Shown: one piece after another, positions 8,147 to 16,276 of the stretch
How positions within the stretch are numbered: position 1 is the stretch's first letter
Layout of the letters: each line of letters opens with the position of its first letter
From: Streptomyces sp. G-G2
GTDB taxonomy: Bacteria > Actinomycetota > Actinomycetes > Streptomycetales > Streptomycetaceae
Assembly (NCBI RefSeq): GCF_030063135.1
Contig: NZ_JASISO010000006.1
Location: 1-64,000 of the forward strand
Direction of reading: 5' to 3'
DNA length: 64,000 nt
Notes under the pieces: model-generated
Told to the model about the DNA's origin: nothing
Seen by the model: the letters and a program-made list of their open reading frames with translations, nothing else
Database searches by the model: none
Made by a program: the position numbers and the translations under genes

Positions 8147-8806
8147 ATGGGACACATGGCAACGAATACAGTGGGCGTCCCCCGCCAGCAGGGGCAGACC
8201 CGCGCTCCACACGAAGGCGAACCGGGAGAACCGGTCGCGTCCCCCCGCGCGCTGGCCTGGCTGCTGGTGCTGACGGGGGCGGCGGGGCTGCTGGCCGCCT
8301 GGGTGATCACCCTCGACAAGTTCCTCCTGCTGGAGGATCCCGACTTCAAGCCCGCGTGCAGCCTCAACCCGGTCGTCTCCTGCGGCAGCGTCATGCGGAG
8401 CGACCAGGCGGCCGTCTTCGGCTTCCCCAACCCGATGCTGGGGCTGGCCTGTTACGCCGTCGTGGTGTGCGTCGGCATGGGCCTGCTGGCCGGCGCCCGC
8501 CACCGCGGCTGGTTCTGGCTGGGTCTGAACGCGGGCACCCTGTTCGGCGTCGGCTTCTGCACCTGGCTGATGGCGCAGTCGCTGTACGAGATCAACGCGC
8601 TGTGCCTGTGGTGCTGTCTGGCCTGGGTGGCGACGCTGGTCATGTTCTGGGCGGTGACGGCGCACACCGTTCGCACGGGCGTCCTGCCCGCCCCCGGTCC
8701 GGTGAAGGGATTCTTCACCGAATTCGGCTGGGCCCCGCCCGTGCTGCACGTCGGCGTGATCGGGATGCTGATCCTGACCCGCTGGTGGGAGTTCTGGACG
8801 AGCTGA
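8147..8806 (+). CDS. Vitamin K epoxide reductase (VKOR) family membrane protein
   Basis: This integral membrane protein of about 219 residues reoxidises DsbA-like thiol oxidases using menaquinone. About five hydrophobic segments are visible from LAWLLVLTGAAGLLAAWVI onward. The paired cysteines of the family are present: the loop pair in CSLNPVVSCGSVM and the active-site CxxC in INALCLWCCLAW. Actinobacterial VKORs of this length lack a fused thioredoxin domain, and no DsbA partner is adjacent. ATG 8147 and ATG 8156 are both possible starts; neither has a clear ribosome site. A shared terminator lies between this gene and the converging rodlin. Confidence 0.9.
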   Translation: MGHMATNTVGVPRQQGQTRAPHEGEPGEPVASPRALAWLLVLTGAAGLLAAWVITLDKFLLLEDPDFKPACSLNPVVSCGSVMRSDQAAVFGFPNPMLGLACYAVVVCVGMGLLAGARHRGWFWLGLNAGTLFGVGFCTWLMAQSLYEINALCLWCCLAWVATLVMFWAVTAHTVRTGVLPAPGPVKGFFTEFGWAPPVLHVGVIGMLILTRWWEFWTS

Positions 8807-8838
8807 CGCGAGGGCGCCGCGGCAGCGGCGGCACGGCG

Positions 8839-8871
8839 AGGGCCCCGGCGGCTGGACGCTGCCGGGGCCCT
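8839..8871. terminator. Hairpin between VKOR gene and rodlin gene
   Basis: AGGGCCCCGGC (8839-8849) pairs perfectly with GCCGGGGCCCT (8861-8871) across an 11-base loop. The genes on both sides converge on it, so it can terminate both. Confidence 0.7.
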
Positions 8872-8922
8872 GTCACTTCGCTCCACGGGCGCGGGGGCCC
8901 GGACCGTAATCGAGAGCGGAGA

Positions 8923-9330
8923 TCAGCTGCCCGCGGAGAGGTTGCCCGAGAGGATCGGGATGTTGTCCAGGATGTGCGAGAGGGACTCGTCGCCCTTGGC
9001 CTGGGTGGAGTTCTCGGTGCACTGCTGGGTCATCGGGTTGGACAGGATGGGGATGTCCTGGACGCCGACGTTGGCCAGGCCCACCAGCGACTGGACGTTG
9101 ATCTTGGCCGGCAGGGCGACGCAGGGCTTGTTGGCGCTGCCCTGGACCAGGCTGAGCTGCGGGCTCATGTCGCCGTAGGTCTTCTGGTTGCCGTACACCT
9201 GGGACGAGCCGTTGCCGTTGACCGTGTTGACGCCGTTGTCGTTGCCGATGGCCAGGGCGGGGGCGGCCGTGGCGACACCCGCGGTGAGCACGGACGCGCC
9301 GATCAGGGTGGCCTGGACGAGCTTGTTCAT
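8923..9330 (-). CDS. Rodlin, secreted rodlet-layer protein (copy 1)
   Basis: This secreted protein of 135 residues organises chaplin fibrils into rodlets on aerial hyphae and spores. It has a signal peptide with cleavage near ATAAPALA, then the rodlin core: NDNGVNTVNGNGSSQVYGNQ, KTYGDMSPQLSLVQGSANKPC, ILSNPMTQQCTENSTQAKGD, and the end LSHILDNIPILSGNLSAGS. Two cysteines are conserved with the second rodlin at 12890. ATG 9330 lies at better distance from AAAAGG than ATG 9333, so I chose the second of two adjacent ATGs. It corresponds to RdlA/RdlB of S. coelicolor, but I cannot tell which. Confidence 0.93.
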   Translation of the reverse strand: MNKLVQATLIGASVLTAGVATAAPALAIGNDNGVNTVNGNGSSQVYGNQKTYGDMSPQLSLVQGSANKPCVALPAKINVQSLVGLANVGVQDIPILSNPMTQQCTENSTQAKGDESLSHILDNIPILSGNLSAGS

Positions 9331-9601
9331 CATGTTCCTTTTGTCGCACGAGTGCCCGCTAGTGGAGCGCCCTGATCAACTGCCCGGCCGGGGGGTTGGT
9401 TCCGCTGCTTCACTCAAACGGCCCGCTTGCGCGCGGGTTTTCCCCAGCCCGGGTGAGAGCGCTCCGGACGCTTGCGCGAAGCCCGTACGCAGCCAGTAGG
9501 GATCAAGATCCGGTTGCGGTGCGTAGAACCTATTAGCACGGTGGGTGAAATAAGTGGACTTTCGTGGTCCGCCCCGGCCCGAGCACCCGTAAGGAACCGT
9601 C
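9331..9601. promoter_or_regulatory. Divergent promoter region of rodlin and the 9602 secreted-protein gene
   Basis: This stretch of 270 bases between two divergent genes is less GC-rich near 9500-9560 (TATTAGCACGGTGGGTGAAA). AAAAGG serves the rodlin and AAGGAACCGTC precedes the ATG at 9602. Streptomyces rodlin and chaplin genes are under developmental control (sigma BldN); I could not assign exact -35 and -10 boxes. Confidence 0.45.
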
Positions 9602-10072
9602 ATGCACCGCACCAAGGCGTCCCGCGTCCTCGTCCCGTCGGCCCTCACCGCCGCCATACTGCTCGGCGCCGCGGCCCCGGCGAGTGCCCTCGACGGCGAG
9701 AAGGCGGCCGCGCTCACCGAACGGGTCGCCACGGTCCAGCAGCAGATCGACGCACGCGTCGCGGCGGCCGGTCCGATCGACGACCTCCTCGCGTCCCTCA
9801 CCAAGACCATCGCGGACCTGCTGAAGACGCTGCAGGGCCTGATCCCCGACATCAAGCTGCCGGAGGTGCCCGGGGTCAAGCTCCCGGACATCAAGCTGCC
9901 CGAGGTGAAGATCCCGGACATCAAGCCGCCCAAGCTGCCCAACGTCCCCGCGATCCCGGCCGTCCCCGGGGTCCCGGCGGTTCCGGCCGTCCCTACGGTC
10001 CCGGGCGCGCCCGCGGTGACACCCGCGGTACCCGACATTCCCGACATTCCCGACATCCCTGGCCTCGGCTGA
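9602..10072 (+). CDS. Secreted low-complexity protein with LPEV/PDI and VPAVP repeats
   Basis: This 156-residue protein has a clear signal peptide (residues 1-28, ending ASA) and an amphipathic helical region at 35-80 (LTERVATVQQQIDARVAAA, then IDDLLASLTKTIADLLKTLQ). Its C-terminal half is built from short repeats such as KLPEVPGVKLPDIKLPEV, VPAVPAVPTVP and IPDIPDIPDIPGLG. Regularly spaced prolines with aliphatic residues suggest an extended, surface-exposed polyproline-like tail. It sits between a rodlin and a chaplin, so a role in the hyphal or spore surface is plausible but unproven. I do not recognise a named family. The RBS is AAGGAA. Confidence 0.75.
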   Translation: MHRTKASRVLVPSALTAAILLGAAAPASALDGEKAAALTERVATVQQQIDARVAAAGPIDDLLASLTKTIADLLKTLQGLIPDIKLPEVPGVKLPDIKLPEVKIPDIKPPKLPNVPAIPAVPGVPAVPAVPTVPGAPAVTPAVPDIPDIPDIPGLG

Positions 10073-10215
10073 CCGGGCGAGTCCATGGCGCGTTACGACT
10101 ATTGGGCTGAACAGGTCTGATCGCGCCCCTCGCCGTGTCGTTCTGGGCGCTGGACCGTTTCGCTCGGTGTGAGCCCCGGTACGGGGCAGAACATCGAACA
10201 GAAGGTGCAATTCCC

Positions 10216-10455
10216 ATGAACTCTGCCAAGAAGGCCGCCCTGGTCATGGCCGCCGCTGGTCTCGCCGCGGCCGGTGCCGCCGGTTCCGCCGCTGCCGACG
10301 CCTCGGCCGAGGGTGCGGCCGTGGGCTCCCCCGGTGTCCTGTCGGGCAACCTCGTTCAGGTCCCGGTTCACATTCCGATCAACGTCTGCGGTAACTCCGT
10401 GAACGCCGTCGGCGCCCTGAACCCGGCATTCGGCAACGTCTGCATCAACGACTGA
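10216..10455 (+). CDS. Short chaplin (ChpF/G/H type)
   Basis: This 79-residue secreted amyloid-forming hydrophobin-like peptide lowers surface tension and coats aerial hyphae. The signal peptide is residues 1-28. The mature chaplin domain runs GSPGVLSGNLVQVPVHIPIN, then VCGNSVNAVGALNPAFGNVCIND, with both cysteines that normally form the intramolecular disulfide. GAAGGTGC precedes the ATG. It is followed by a very strong hairpin terminator. Confidence 0.95.
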   Translation: MNSAKKAALVMAAAGLAAAGAAGSAAADASAEGAAVGSPGVLSGNLVQVPVHIPINVCGNSVNAVGALNPAFGNVCIND

Positions 10456-10472
10456 CGCCAGCCACCGCATGT

Positions 10473-10513
10473 GACTGTGGGCGCCACCGGCATCGCCGGT
10501 GGCGCCCACAGTC
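10473..10513 (+). terminator. Strong hairpin terminator after short chaplin
   Basis: A 19-bp perfect stem (10473-10491 with 10495-10513; arm starts GACTGTGGGCGCCACCGG) encloses a 3-base loop. It lies between the chaplin and a converging secreted-protein gene and may serve both. Confidence 0.88.
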
Positions 10514-10533
10514 GTTTGCCCGGGTGCGGGGAC

Positions 10534-10878
10534 TCAGCCCTGGCCGCCGTTGAGCTTCACGCCACCCAGCATCGGGGTCAGCTTGGTGGCCGAGTTGGCG
10601 GCGCCCAGTACCTCGGTCGGCCCAGCGTTGCGCAACTTGTTCACCTTCTGCGCGGTGCCCACCACCTTGCCCACGGTGTCGCCCTGCTCGGCCAGCCCGT
10701 TGCCCAGGGTCTGCGGGAGTGAGGCGGAGATCGGCGCGGCCGCGTTGAGCACCTCGGTCGCCCCGCTCGTGAGGCTCATGGGCGGCAGCGCTCCCGGCTC
10801 GGCCGCGAAGGCCGGGGTCACGGCGCCGAGGGCGGCGACGGAGCCTGCGAGAACAGCGGCGACCTTCGTGTACTTCAT
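10534..10878 (-). CDS. Small secreted protein of unknown function in the chaplin cluster
   Basis: This 114-residue protein has an N-terminal signal peptide (MKYTKVAAVLAGSVAALG, cleavage after AFA). The mature part is about 87 residues, weakly amphipathic, without cysteines, with segments such as LTSGATEVLNAAAPISASLP and TEVLGAANSATKLTPMLGGV that look like two copies of a short TEVL-x-AA motif. AAAAGGATTTCG precedes the ATG. I know no function; similar small exported proteins accompany chaplins in other Streptomyces, from memory. Location suggests a cell-surface role. Confidence 0.75.
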   Translation of the reverse strand: MKYTKVAAVLAGSVAALGAVTPAFAAEPGALPPMSLTSGATEVLNAAAPISASLPQTLGNGLAEQGDTVGKVVGTAQKVNKLRNAGPTEVLGAANSATKLTPMLGGVKLNGGQG

Positions 10879-11015
10879 TATCGAAATCCTTTTCCAGCGA
10901 CGACCGGCGCGTCACTTTCGCCCTGGGTAACGATTCCTGGCGGCTACGGAAACTCTGTTGCCCGAACTGTCCGGAAGTTCCTCGAACGCGAGGCGAACGG
11001 TAAGACGAACGGCAA

Positions 11016-11048
11016 CGGCCGGAGAATCCGCTGGGGATTCTCCGGCCG
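11016..11048 (-). terminator. Hairpin terminator after the long chaplin
   Basis: CGGCCGGAGAATCC (11016-11029) pairs perfectly with GGATTCTCCGGCCG (11035-11048) across a 5-base loop, 25 bases beyond the long chaplin's stop codon on the minus strand. Confidence 0.8.
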
Positions 11049-11072
11049 CTATTTCTTCCTCTTGCCGTCCGG

Positions 11073-12272
11073 TCAGGAGATACGAGACCTGCGGTACAGG
11101 ATCGACCCGCCGAGCAGCAGCGCCGCGGCGAGGGCGGCGGCGGCCGCGGGCTGGCCCGCGGCTCCCGTCTCGGCCAGCATCGGTCCGGCGACCGGTGCCG
11201 CGGGCATCTCGCGGACCGGAGCGGGAGCGGGCGCGGGGGCCGGCACCGGAGCCGGGAGCAGATGGATCGGGGCGTCCCCGGCCGGAGCGGCCGGGGGCTG
11301 GTCCACCGCGTGCACGGCCGGACGTACGGCCTCCGCTACGGGCGCCGGGGCGGGCGCGGGACGCGGCGCGGCGACGGGAGCCGGTGCCGGGGCGGGAGCC
11401 GCCGGGTGCTCGGCCATCTGGCTGCCGTGCCGCGGCGGCCGGGGGGCGGGGGCCTCCTCGGCCACCACGGGGGCGGGCGCGGGCGCCGGGGGCGGGGCGG
11501 TGGCGGCCTTGGAGCCGGGGGGCGGCCCGCCCTCCCACACGGGGGCGGGCAAGGGCTTCGGCGCGGGCGCCGCGTGGCGCGCGGGCGCGGGCTTCGGCTT
11601 GGCGTGCGCGGGCCCGTGCGCGGGGCGCGGCGCGGGAGCCTCGTGCACCGCGGGGGCCGGGGCGGCGCGGGGGTGTTCGTCGCAGTCCTCCTCCGGACCG
11701 CCGGAGCCCGTGGAGCCGCCCGGGCCCCCGCGGTGCTCGGGACCGCGCTGCTCGGGGCCGCGCTGCTCGGGCATCCGGTGCCGGCCGGTGCCCGCGCGCT
11801 GCTCGTCCCGCTCGCGCCGCTCGTCGGCGTGGTCGTCGCGCTCTTCACCACGCTCTTCACCACGCTCGTCGGCGGGGCCGCCGGCGTGCTGGTCGCCCCG
11901 CTCCTGGCCCCGCGCGTGCTCGTGCTCGTCGAGGTAGCGCTCCAGGGCCGCGGCGTGTTCCGGGCTCAAGTAGCGTTCGTACTCCGCGTAGTCGCCGGAG
12001 CGTCCGCCCCGGCCGTCCGCGGTCACGCAGGTGCTGCCCATGGAGGGGTTCAGCGCGGCCGCGCCGTCCACGCTGTTGCCGCAGACGTTCGGCGAGAACG
12101 TGATCGGTACCGAGACGCTGTTACCGGCGAGCACGCCCGGTGAGTGTGCGGCCTCGGCTGTCGCTCCGGGATGGGCGTAGGCCGCACCGGTCGCGATCGA
12201 CAGCAGGCTCGACGCGGCCGCGGCCGTGAGCACTCCCTTGCCCAGTACTTTTCGGCTCAGTACCTGTCGCAT
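11073..12272 (-). CDS. Long cell-wall-anchored chaplin with a single chaplin domain
   Basis: This 399-residue protein has a signal peptide (1-33), then one chaplin domain at 41-84 (HSPGVLAGNSVSVPITFSP, then NVCGNSVDGAAALNPSMGSTC) with Cys64 and Cys82. A charged segment rich in Glu, Arg, Asp and His (about 90-190) and a long Ala/Pro-rich spacer (190-360) follow. The sortase motif LAETG (366-370), a hydrophobic segment and the tail YRRSRIS end the protein. Class E sortases of Streptomyces anchor LAXTG proteins. Described long chaplins (ChpA-C) have two chaplin domains and are much shorter. I chose ATG 12272 because it starts a proper signal peptide. Confidence 0.9.
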   Translation of the reverse strand: MRQVLSRKVLGKGVLTAAAASSLLSIATGAAYAHPGATAEAAHSPGVLAGNSVSVPITFSPNVCGNSVDGAAALNPSMGSTCVTADGRGGRSGDYAEYERYLSPEHAAALERYLDEHEHARGQERGDQHAGGPADERGEERGEERDDHADERRERDEQRAGTGRHRMPEQRGPEQRGPEHRGGPGGSTGSGGPEEDCDEHPRAAPAPAVHEAPAPRPAHGPAHAKPKPAPARHAAPAPKPLPAPVWEGGPPPGSKAATAPPPAPAPAPVVAEEAPAPRPPRHGSQMAEHPAAPAPAPAPVAAPRPAPAPAPVAEAVRPAVHAVDQPPAAPAGDAPIHLLPAPVPAPAPAPAPVREMPAAPVAGPMLAETGAAGQPAAAAALAAALLLGGSILYRRSRIS

Positions 12273-12395
12273 GGGTCCTTCCCTGTCTACCGGCGGGGCC
12301 GCCGGTGCTGAATCGAAGGCGGCCCCGGAGTGCACCGCCGTGCACTCCGAGGCCACCCCGAGGAGGTCTTGTCCCTTAAGGGCTCAGGCGCTTCG

Positions 12396-12629
12396 TCAGG
12401 CGTTGACGCAGGTGTTGCCGAACGCCGGGTTCAGCAGCGCGATCACGTTGACCGTGTTGCCGCAGATGTTGACCGGGATGTGCACCGGCACCTGGAGCAC
12501 GTTGCCGGACAGCACACCGGGGGAGCCGACGGCCTTGCCCTCGGCGTTGGCGTCCGCCATGGCGGGGGCAGCGGCACCCACGGCCATCAGAACACCGGCG
12601 GCCAGTACAACTGCCTTCTTGTACGTCAT
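12396..12629 (-). CDS. Short chaplin
   Basis: This 77-residue secreted chaplin starts MTYKKAVVLAAGVLMAVG, with signal cleavage after AMA. The mature peptide has GSPGVLSGNVLQVPVHIPVN, then ICGNTVNVIALLNPAFGNTCVNA, with both conserved cysteines. A good ribosome site (GGAAAGGAC) precedes the ATG. The upstream in-frame ATG at 12719 would put residues before the signal peptide and is rejected. Confidence 0.95.
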   Translation of the reverse strand: MTYKKAVVLAAGVLMAVGAAAPAMADANAEGKAVGSPGVLSGNVLQVPVHIPVNICGNTVNVIALLNPAFGNTCVNA

Positions 12630-12838
12630 GAGAATTCCAGTCCTTTCCCGCAGGGGCGTATCCACTGCACAAATTACAACGAGCCGCGCCGGGAAAAGAA
12701 ACCGCGAAAATCCAGGCAACCCGCGCGGCCCTGAGTCAATTCACCCCAATGCCTGGAGTGCGGGAATGCGCGGTATATACCCGGGCATTTTCGAGGGGCC
12801 GGAACGGATGTGCGTTCCATGCGGGGCGGACACAAGGG

Positions 12839-12873
12839 CGGGGCCGCCGCGACCCGAAGGTGCGACGGCCCCG
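12839..12873 (-). terminator. Hairpin after second rodlin
   Basis: CGGGGCCG (12839-12846) pairs with CGGCCCCG (12866-12873). It lies just downstream of the rodlin stop on the minus strand. The stem is short, so confidence is moderate. Confidence 0.5.
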
Positions 12874-12889
12874 ACTGCGTGTTCCGCGA

Positions 12890-13300
12890 TCAGCTGCCGG
12901 CGGAGGCGTTGCCGGAGAGGACCGGGATGTTGTCCAGGATGTGCGACAGCGGCTCGTCGCCCTTGGCCTGGGTGGAGTTCTCGGTGCACTGCTGGGTCAT
13001 CGGGTTGGACAGGATGGGGACGTCCTGGATGCCGACGTTCACAGCGGCCACCAGCGACTGCAAGTTGGCCTTGGCGGGCAGGGCGATGCAGGGCTTGTTG
13101 AGGGAGCCCTGGACCAGCGCCATCTGCGGGCTCATGTTCCCGTAGGTGGCCTGGTTGCCGTAGATCTGCGCGGCACCGTTGCCGTTGACGGTGTTGACGC
13201 CGTTGTCGTTCCCGATAGCCATCGCCTGCGGGGCCATGGCCGCACCCATGCCCACGACGGAGGCGGCGACGGCCGCGGCGGCCATCATCTTCTTGATCAC
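12890..13300 (-). CDS. Rodlin, secreted rodlet-layer protein (copy 2)
   Basis: This 136-residue secreted rodlin closely matches the one at 8923 through NDNGVNTVNGNG, the YGN-x-TYG-MSPQ segment and PILSNPMTQQCTENSTQAKG, with the same C-terminal SHILDNIP and SAGS end. The signal peptide cleaves near PQAMA. Translation starts at a GTG with AAAAGGGAC upstream. The two rodlins of S. coelicolor are adjacent; here two chaplins and two other secreted-protein genes lie between them. Confidence 0.93.
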   Translation of the reverse strand: MIKKMMAAAAVAASVVGMGAAMAPQAMAIGNDNGVNTVNGNGAAQIYGNQATYGNMSPQMALVQGSLNKPCIALPAKANLQSLVAAVNVGIQDVPILSNPMTQQCTENSTQAKGDEPLSHILDNIPVLSGNASAGS

Positions 13301-13418
13301 AATCGTCCCTTTTCTGCAAGATTGCCCGGTACAGGAGCACCCGGAACAACTGTCGTGTCCCGGGATGGGTTGCGCGGATTCACCCGGATGCCGACGTTTC
13401 GGGCGGCGCGGTTGACGG

Positions 13419-13672
13419 TCAGGCGTTCACACGGCTGGTGCCGAACGCCGGGTTCAGCAGGGCGATCAGGTTCACGGTGTTGCCACACGCGTTCACCGGA
13501 ACGTCGACCGGGACCTGGGGCAGGTCGCGCTCAGGACGCCGGGGGATCCCGCGGTGGCACCGTGCGCCGAGGCGCCGTCGCCACCGTGGGCGGAGGCGAG
13601 GCCGGCGCCGCCCATCAGCACCGCGGCGCCCGCGACCGCCAGCGTGGTGCCGCGCGACAGCCTCTTCCCCAT
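13419..13672 (-). pseudogene. Short chaplin broken by a one-base deletion
   Basis: From ATG 13672 the frame encodes a normal chaplin signal peptide and start (MGKRLSRGTTLAVAGAAVLM, then SAHGATAGSPGVLS) and then leaves frame. The remaining domain (PQVPVDVPVNACGNTVNLIA, then LLNPAFGTSRVNA) continues in the next frame and ends at a TGA at 13419. The break falls at the conserved GVLSGN-L turn: GCGACCTG is read where the family predicts GGCAACCTG. The total of 254 nt is one short of a multiple of three. The second chaplin cysteine is Arg (SRVNA), which hints at relaxed selection. A sequencing error is possible. Confidence 0.85.
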
Positions 13673-13848
13673 CTCCGTTATCCCTTTCGGTTCGAACAAT
13701 GGTGCATCCCCATAACGACCTCCTCTGCGGGAGGGTGCGTGGTATCGCCCAAAAGGCCGTACGCGCGAGTCCGGCGTGATTTCCAGCTTGATTTCTGACA
13801 AAGTTCACTACTGTTTTGTCCCCTTGATCGAAAAATGGAGACAGGGTC

Positions 13849-14964
13849 ATGGGTTCCTCCCGCAGAATCCTCGGTTCGCTCGCCCTGCTGTCCTGCCTCG
13901 CGCTTTCAGTGAACGTTTCTGCGGCCGGTGCCGCGGGCTCGCCCCCGAAGGCTCCCGCGCAACGGGAAATGACCCGTGTGCCCTTCACTCCGCGTTATCA
14001 GGCCCAGCTGCACGGCGGCCTCGTACGGGCTTCCAACGCGGGCATCAGCTGCCGCAAGGAGGAGTCCCCCCAGGCCGAGCCCTGCGAGGAGGTCAAGCGC
14101 GGCGCGGCCGGGGTCAACAGCGACTTCGACATGTTCTACACGGAGGTCGACAAGGACCCCGACACCTACAACTCCACCCGCGCCGAGCTGAAGGTCCCGC
14201 AGGGCGCGAAGATCGCGTACGCCCGTCTCTACTGGGGCGGGAACCTGCGCGTCGGGGAGCAGAAGCCGCCGGAGGACAGCGGCCGGGTGCTCCTGGCCGA
14301 GCCCGGGGGCGCGTACAAGGAAGTGCTGGCGGACACCGTGATCGGGCACCGCTCGGACGCGGGCAGCGATGCCTACCAGGCCTCGGCCGATGTCACCCCG
14401 CTGGTCCGCGAGGGCGGCGCCGGGATGTGGACGGTGGCGCAGATCAACATCGCCATGGGCAATTCGCCGGTGGGCGCGTGGGGCGGCTGGACGCTGGTCG
14501 CGGCCTACGAGCAGCCGCAGGAGCCGGTGCGCCGGGTCGCGGTGTGGGACGGCTTCGAGGAGCTGCGCGCCGGGGCCGGTCAGCAGGCCGCGGAAACGGT
14601 GGAGGTGTCCGGGGTGGACGCGCCCCCCGGGGCGGCGGGCCGGGTCGGGATGGTCGGTTACGACGGGGACCGGGGGGTCCTGGGGGACTCACTGACGGTG
14701 ACCGCGGACAGCGGTCGGCGGTTGAACCTGAGCGACGGCGAAAACCCGTTCAATGACGTGATGAATTCGACGATCACTGATTTCGGGCATTCCGCTTCAG
14801 TACGACAGCCTGAAAATATGAATAATCTCGGATATGACGCGGACGTGTTCGATCTGAGTCCCGCCCTGTCCGGTGGTGCCCGCAAGCTGACTTTCCGCTT
14901 GACGGGCGAAAACCAGGGTCATTTCCTCGGCGTGCTCTTCGTTCAGACCGACGCGCGCCGCTGA
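13849..14964 (+). CDS. Secreted DUF3344-like beta-rich protein
   Basis: This 371-residue exported protein has a signal peptide (1-27, ending AAG/SAAGAAG). It contains GAKIAYARLYWGGNL, WTVAQINIAMGNSPVGAWGGWTL split across the middle, and the C-terminal pattern NNLGYDADVFDLSPALSGG and FRLTGENQGHFLGVLFVQTD. These segments recall DUF3344-type extracellular domains in actinobacteria. There are two cysteines near the mature N-terminus. It is adjacent to the chaplins and upstream of the polysaccharide cluster, so a cell-envelope role is likely. The specific function is unknown. Confidence 0.75.
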   Translation: MGSSRRILGSLALLSCLALSVNVSAAGAAGSPPKAPAQREMTRVPFTPRYQAQLHGGLVRASNAGISCRKEESPQAEPCEEVKRGAAGVNSDFDMFYTEVDKDPDTYNSTRAELKVPQGAKIAYARLYWGGNLRVGEQKPPEDSGRVLLAEPGGAYKEVLADTVIGHRSDAGSDAYQASADVTPLVREGGAGMWTVAQINIAMGNSPVGAWGGWTLVAAYEQPQEPVRRVAVWDGFEELRAGAGQQAAETVEVSGVDAPPGAAGRVGMVGYDGDRGVLGDSLTVTADSGRRLNLSDGENPFNDVMNSTITDFGHSASVRQPENMNNLGYDADVFDLSPALSGGARKLTFRLTGENQGHFLGVLFVQTDARR

Positions 14965-14983
14965 TCGCAGGAGACCGCTCCAC

Positions 14984-16276
14984 GTGCCGTCAGACCGAGT
15001 ATCAGACCATGCGCCGAATCCCGCTCCGCATCCCGCTCCGGACCGTGAGCCGGACCGCGCGCCGCATTCAGCGCGGCATTCCGCGCCGCATTGCGCGCCG
15101 GACCCCGCGCCGGAACGGATGACCGTCCTCCATCTCGTCCAGCCCGTGGAGGGCGGGGTCGCCCGGGTCGTCATCGACCTCGTCCGCGCCCAGAGCGCCG
15201 CGGGCATCCGCGCCGTCGTCGGCTGCCCGCCCGGCGGACAGCTCGCCGACGGCGCCCGGGAAGCCGGGGCCGAGGTGCTCCCCTGGCGGGCCGGGCGGGC
15301 CCCCGGGCCGGGGCTCGCCGCCGAGGTCGCGGGCGCCGTCCGGCTGGTCCGCCGGGTCCGGCCCGACCTGCTGCACGCGCACAGCGCCAAGGCGGGCCTC
15401 GCCGGACGGCTCGCCGTGCGCGGGACGCTGCCCACCGTCTTCCAGCCGCACGCCTGGTCCTTCGACGCGGCCACGGGCGCCACCGGCGCGCTCGCCCTGC
15501 GCTGGGAGCGCTTCGCCGCCCGCTGGGCCGACCGGGTGCTCTGTGTCAGCGAGGCGGAACGGCGCGCGGGCGAGGCCGCGGGCATCACCGCCCGCTGGTC
15601 GGTCGTCCGCAACGGGGTGGACCTCGACCACTTCCGCCCCGGCCGCGGCTCCCCGGCGGACGACCGGAAGGCCGCCCGCGCAGGACTCCCGCTGCCCGCC
15701 GGGTTCGCGGACGGCGCTCCGCTCGCCGTGTGCGTCGGCAGGCTCTGCGAGCAGAAGGGCCAGGACGTCCTGCTGCGCGCCTGGCCGGAGCTGCTCGGAG
15801 CGCTGCCCGGCGCCCGCCTGGTCCTGGTCGGCGACGGCCCCGACGCCGAGCGGCTGCGCCGGACGGCGCCGCCCGGGGTGTTCTTCGCCGGAGCCGCCCC
15901 GGACATCCGACCGTGGCTTCGGGCCGCCGATCTCGTTGTACTTCCGTCGCGGTGGGAAGGGATGGCGCTCGCCCCGCTCGAAGCCATGGCCTGCGGCCGC
16001 CCGGTCCTGGTCTCCGACGTCAGCGGCGCCCGGGAGAGCCTGCCGCCGGGCCAGGGCCGGTTGTGCCTGGTGCCGCCGGAGGACCCGACGGCGCTCGCCA
16101 AGGCGCTCGGCCTGCTGCTGGCCGAACCGCGGCTGCTCACCGAGCTGGGCGAGCAGGCGCGACAGCACGCGCGGACGGACTTCGACGTGCGGCGGAGCGC
16201 GGACGCGGTCACCGGTCTGTATCACGAACTGCTGGGCAGGCCCCGGCCCTTGAACCAGGAGCGCATCAGCCGATGA
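14984..16276 (+). CDS. Glycosyltransferase family 4 (exopolysaccharide)
   Basis: This 430-residue GT-B enzyme transfers a sugar from a nucleotide donor. After 45 residues of Ala/Pro/His/Arg low complexity the fold begins with MTVLHLVQPVEGGVARVVID. The donor domain shows VCVGRLCEQKGQDVLL and the EGMALAPLEAMACGRPVL block with the E-x7-E pattern. AGGAG lies ten bases before the GTG at 14984, supporting the long N-terminus; ATG 15119 is the alternative. The stop overlaps the next start (ATGA, 16273-16276). Acceptor and sugar are unknown. Confidence 0.9.
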   Translation: MPSDRVSDHAPNPAPHPAPDREPDRAPHSARHSAPHCAPDPAPERMTVLHLVQPVEGGVARVVIDLVRAQSAAGIRAVVGCPPGGQLADGAREAGAEVLPWRAGRAPGPGLAAEVAGAVRLVRRVRPDLLHAHSAKAGLAGRLAVRGTLPTVFQPHAWSFDAATGATGALALRWERFAARWADRVLCVSEAERRAGEAAGITARWSVVRNGVDLDHFRPGRGSPADDRKAARAGLPLPAGFADGAPLAVCVGRLCEQKGQDVLLRAWPELLGALPGARLVLVGDGPDAERLRRTAPPGVFFAGAAPDIRPWLRAADLVVLPSRWEGMALAPLEAMACGRPVLVSDVSGARESLPPGQGRLCLVPPEDPTALAKALGLLLAEPRLLTELGEQARQHARTDFDVRRSADAVTGLYHELLGRPRPLNQERISR

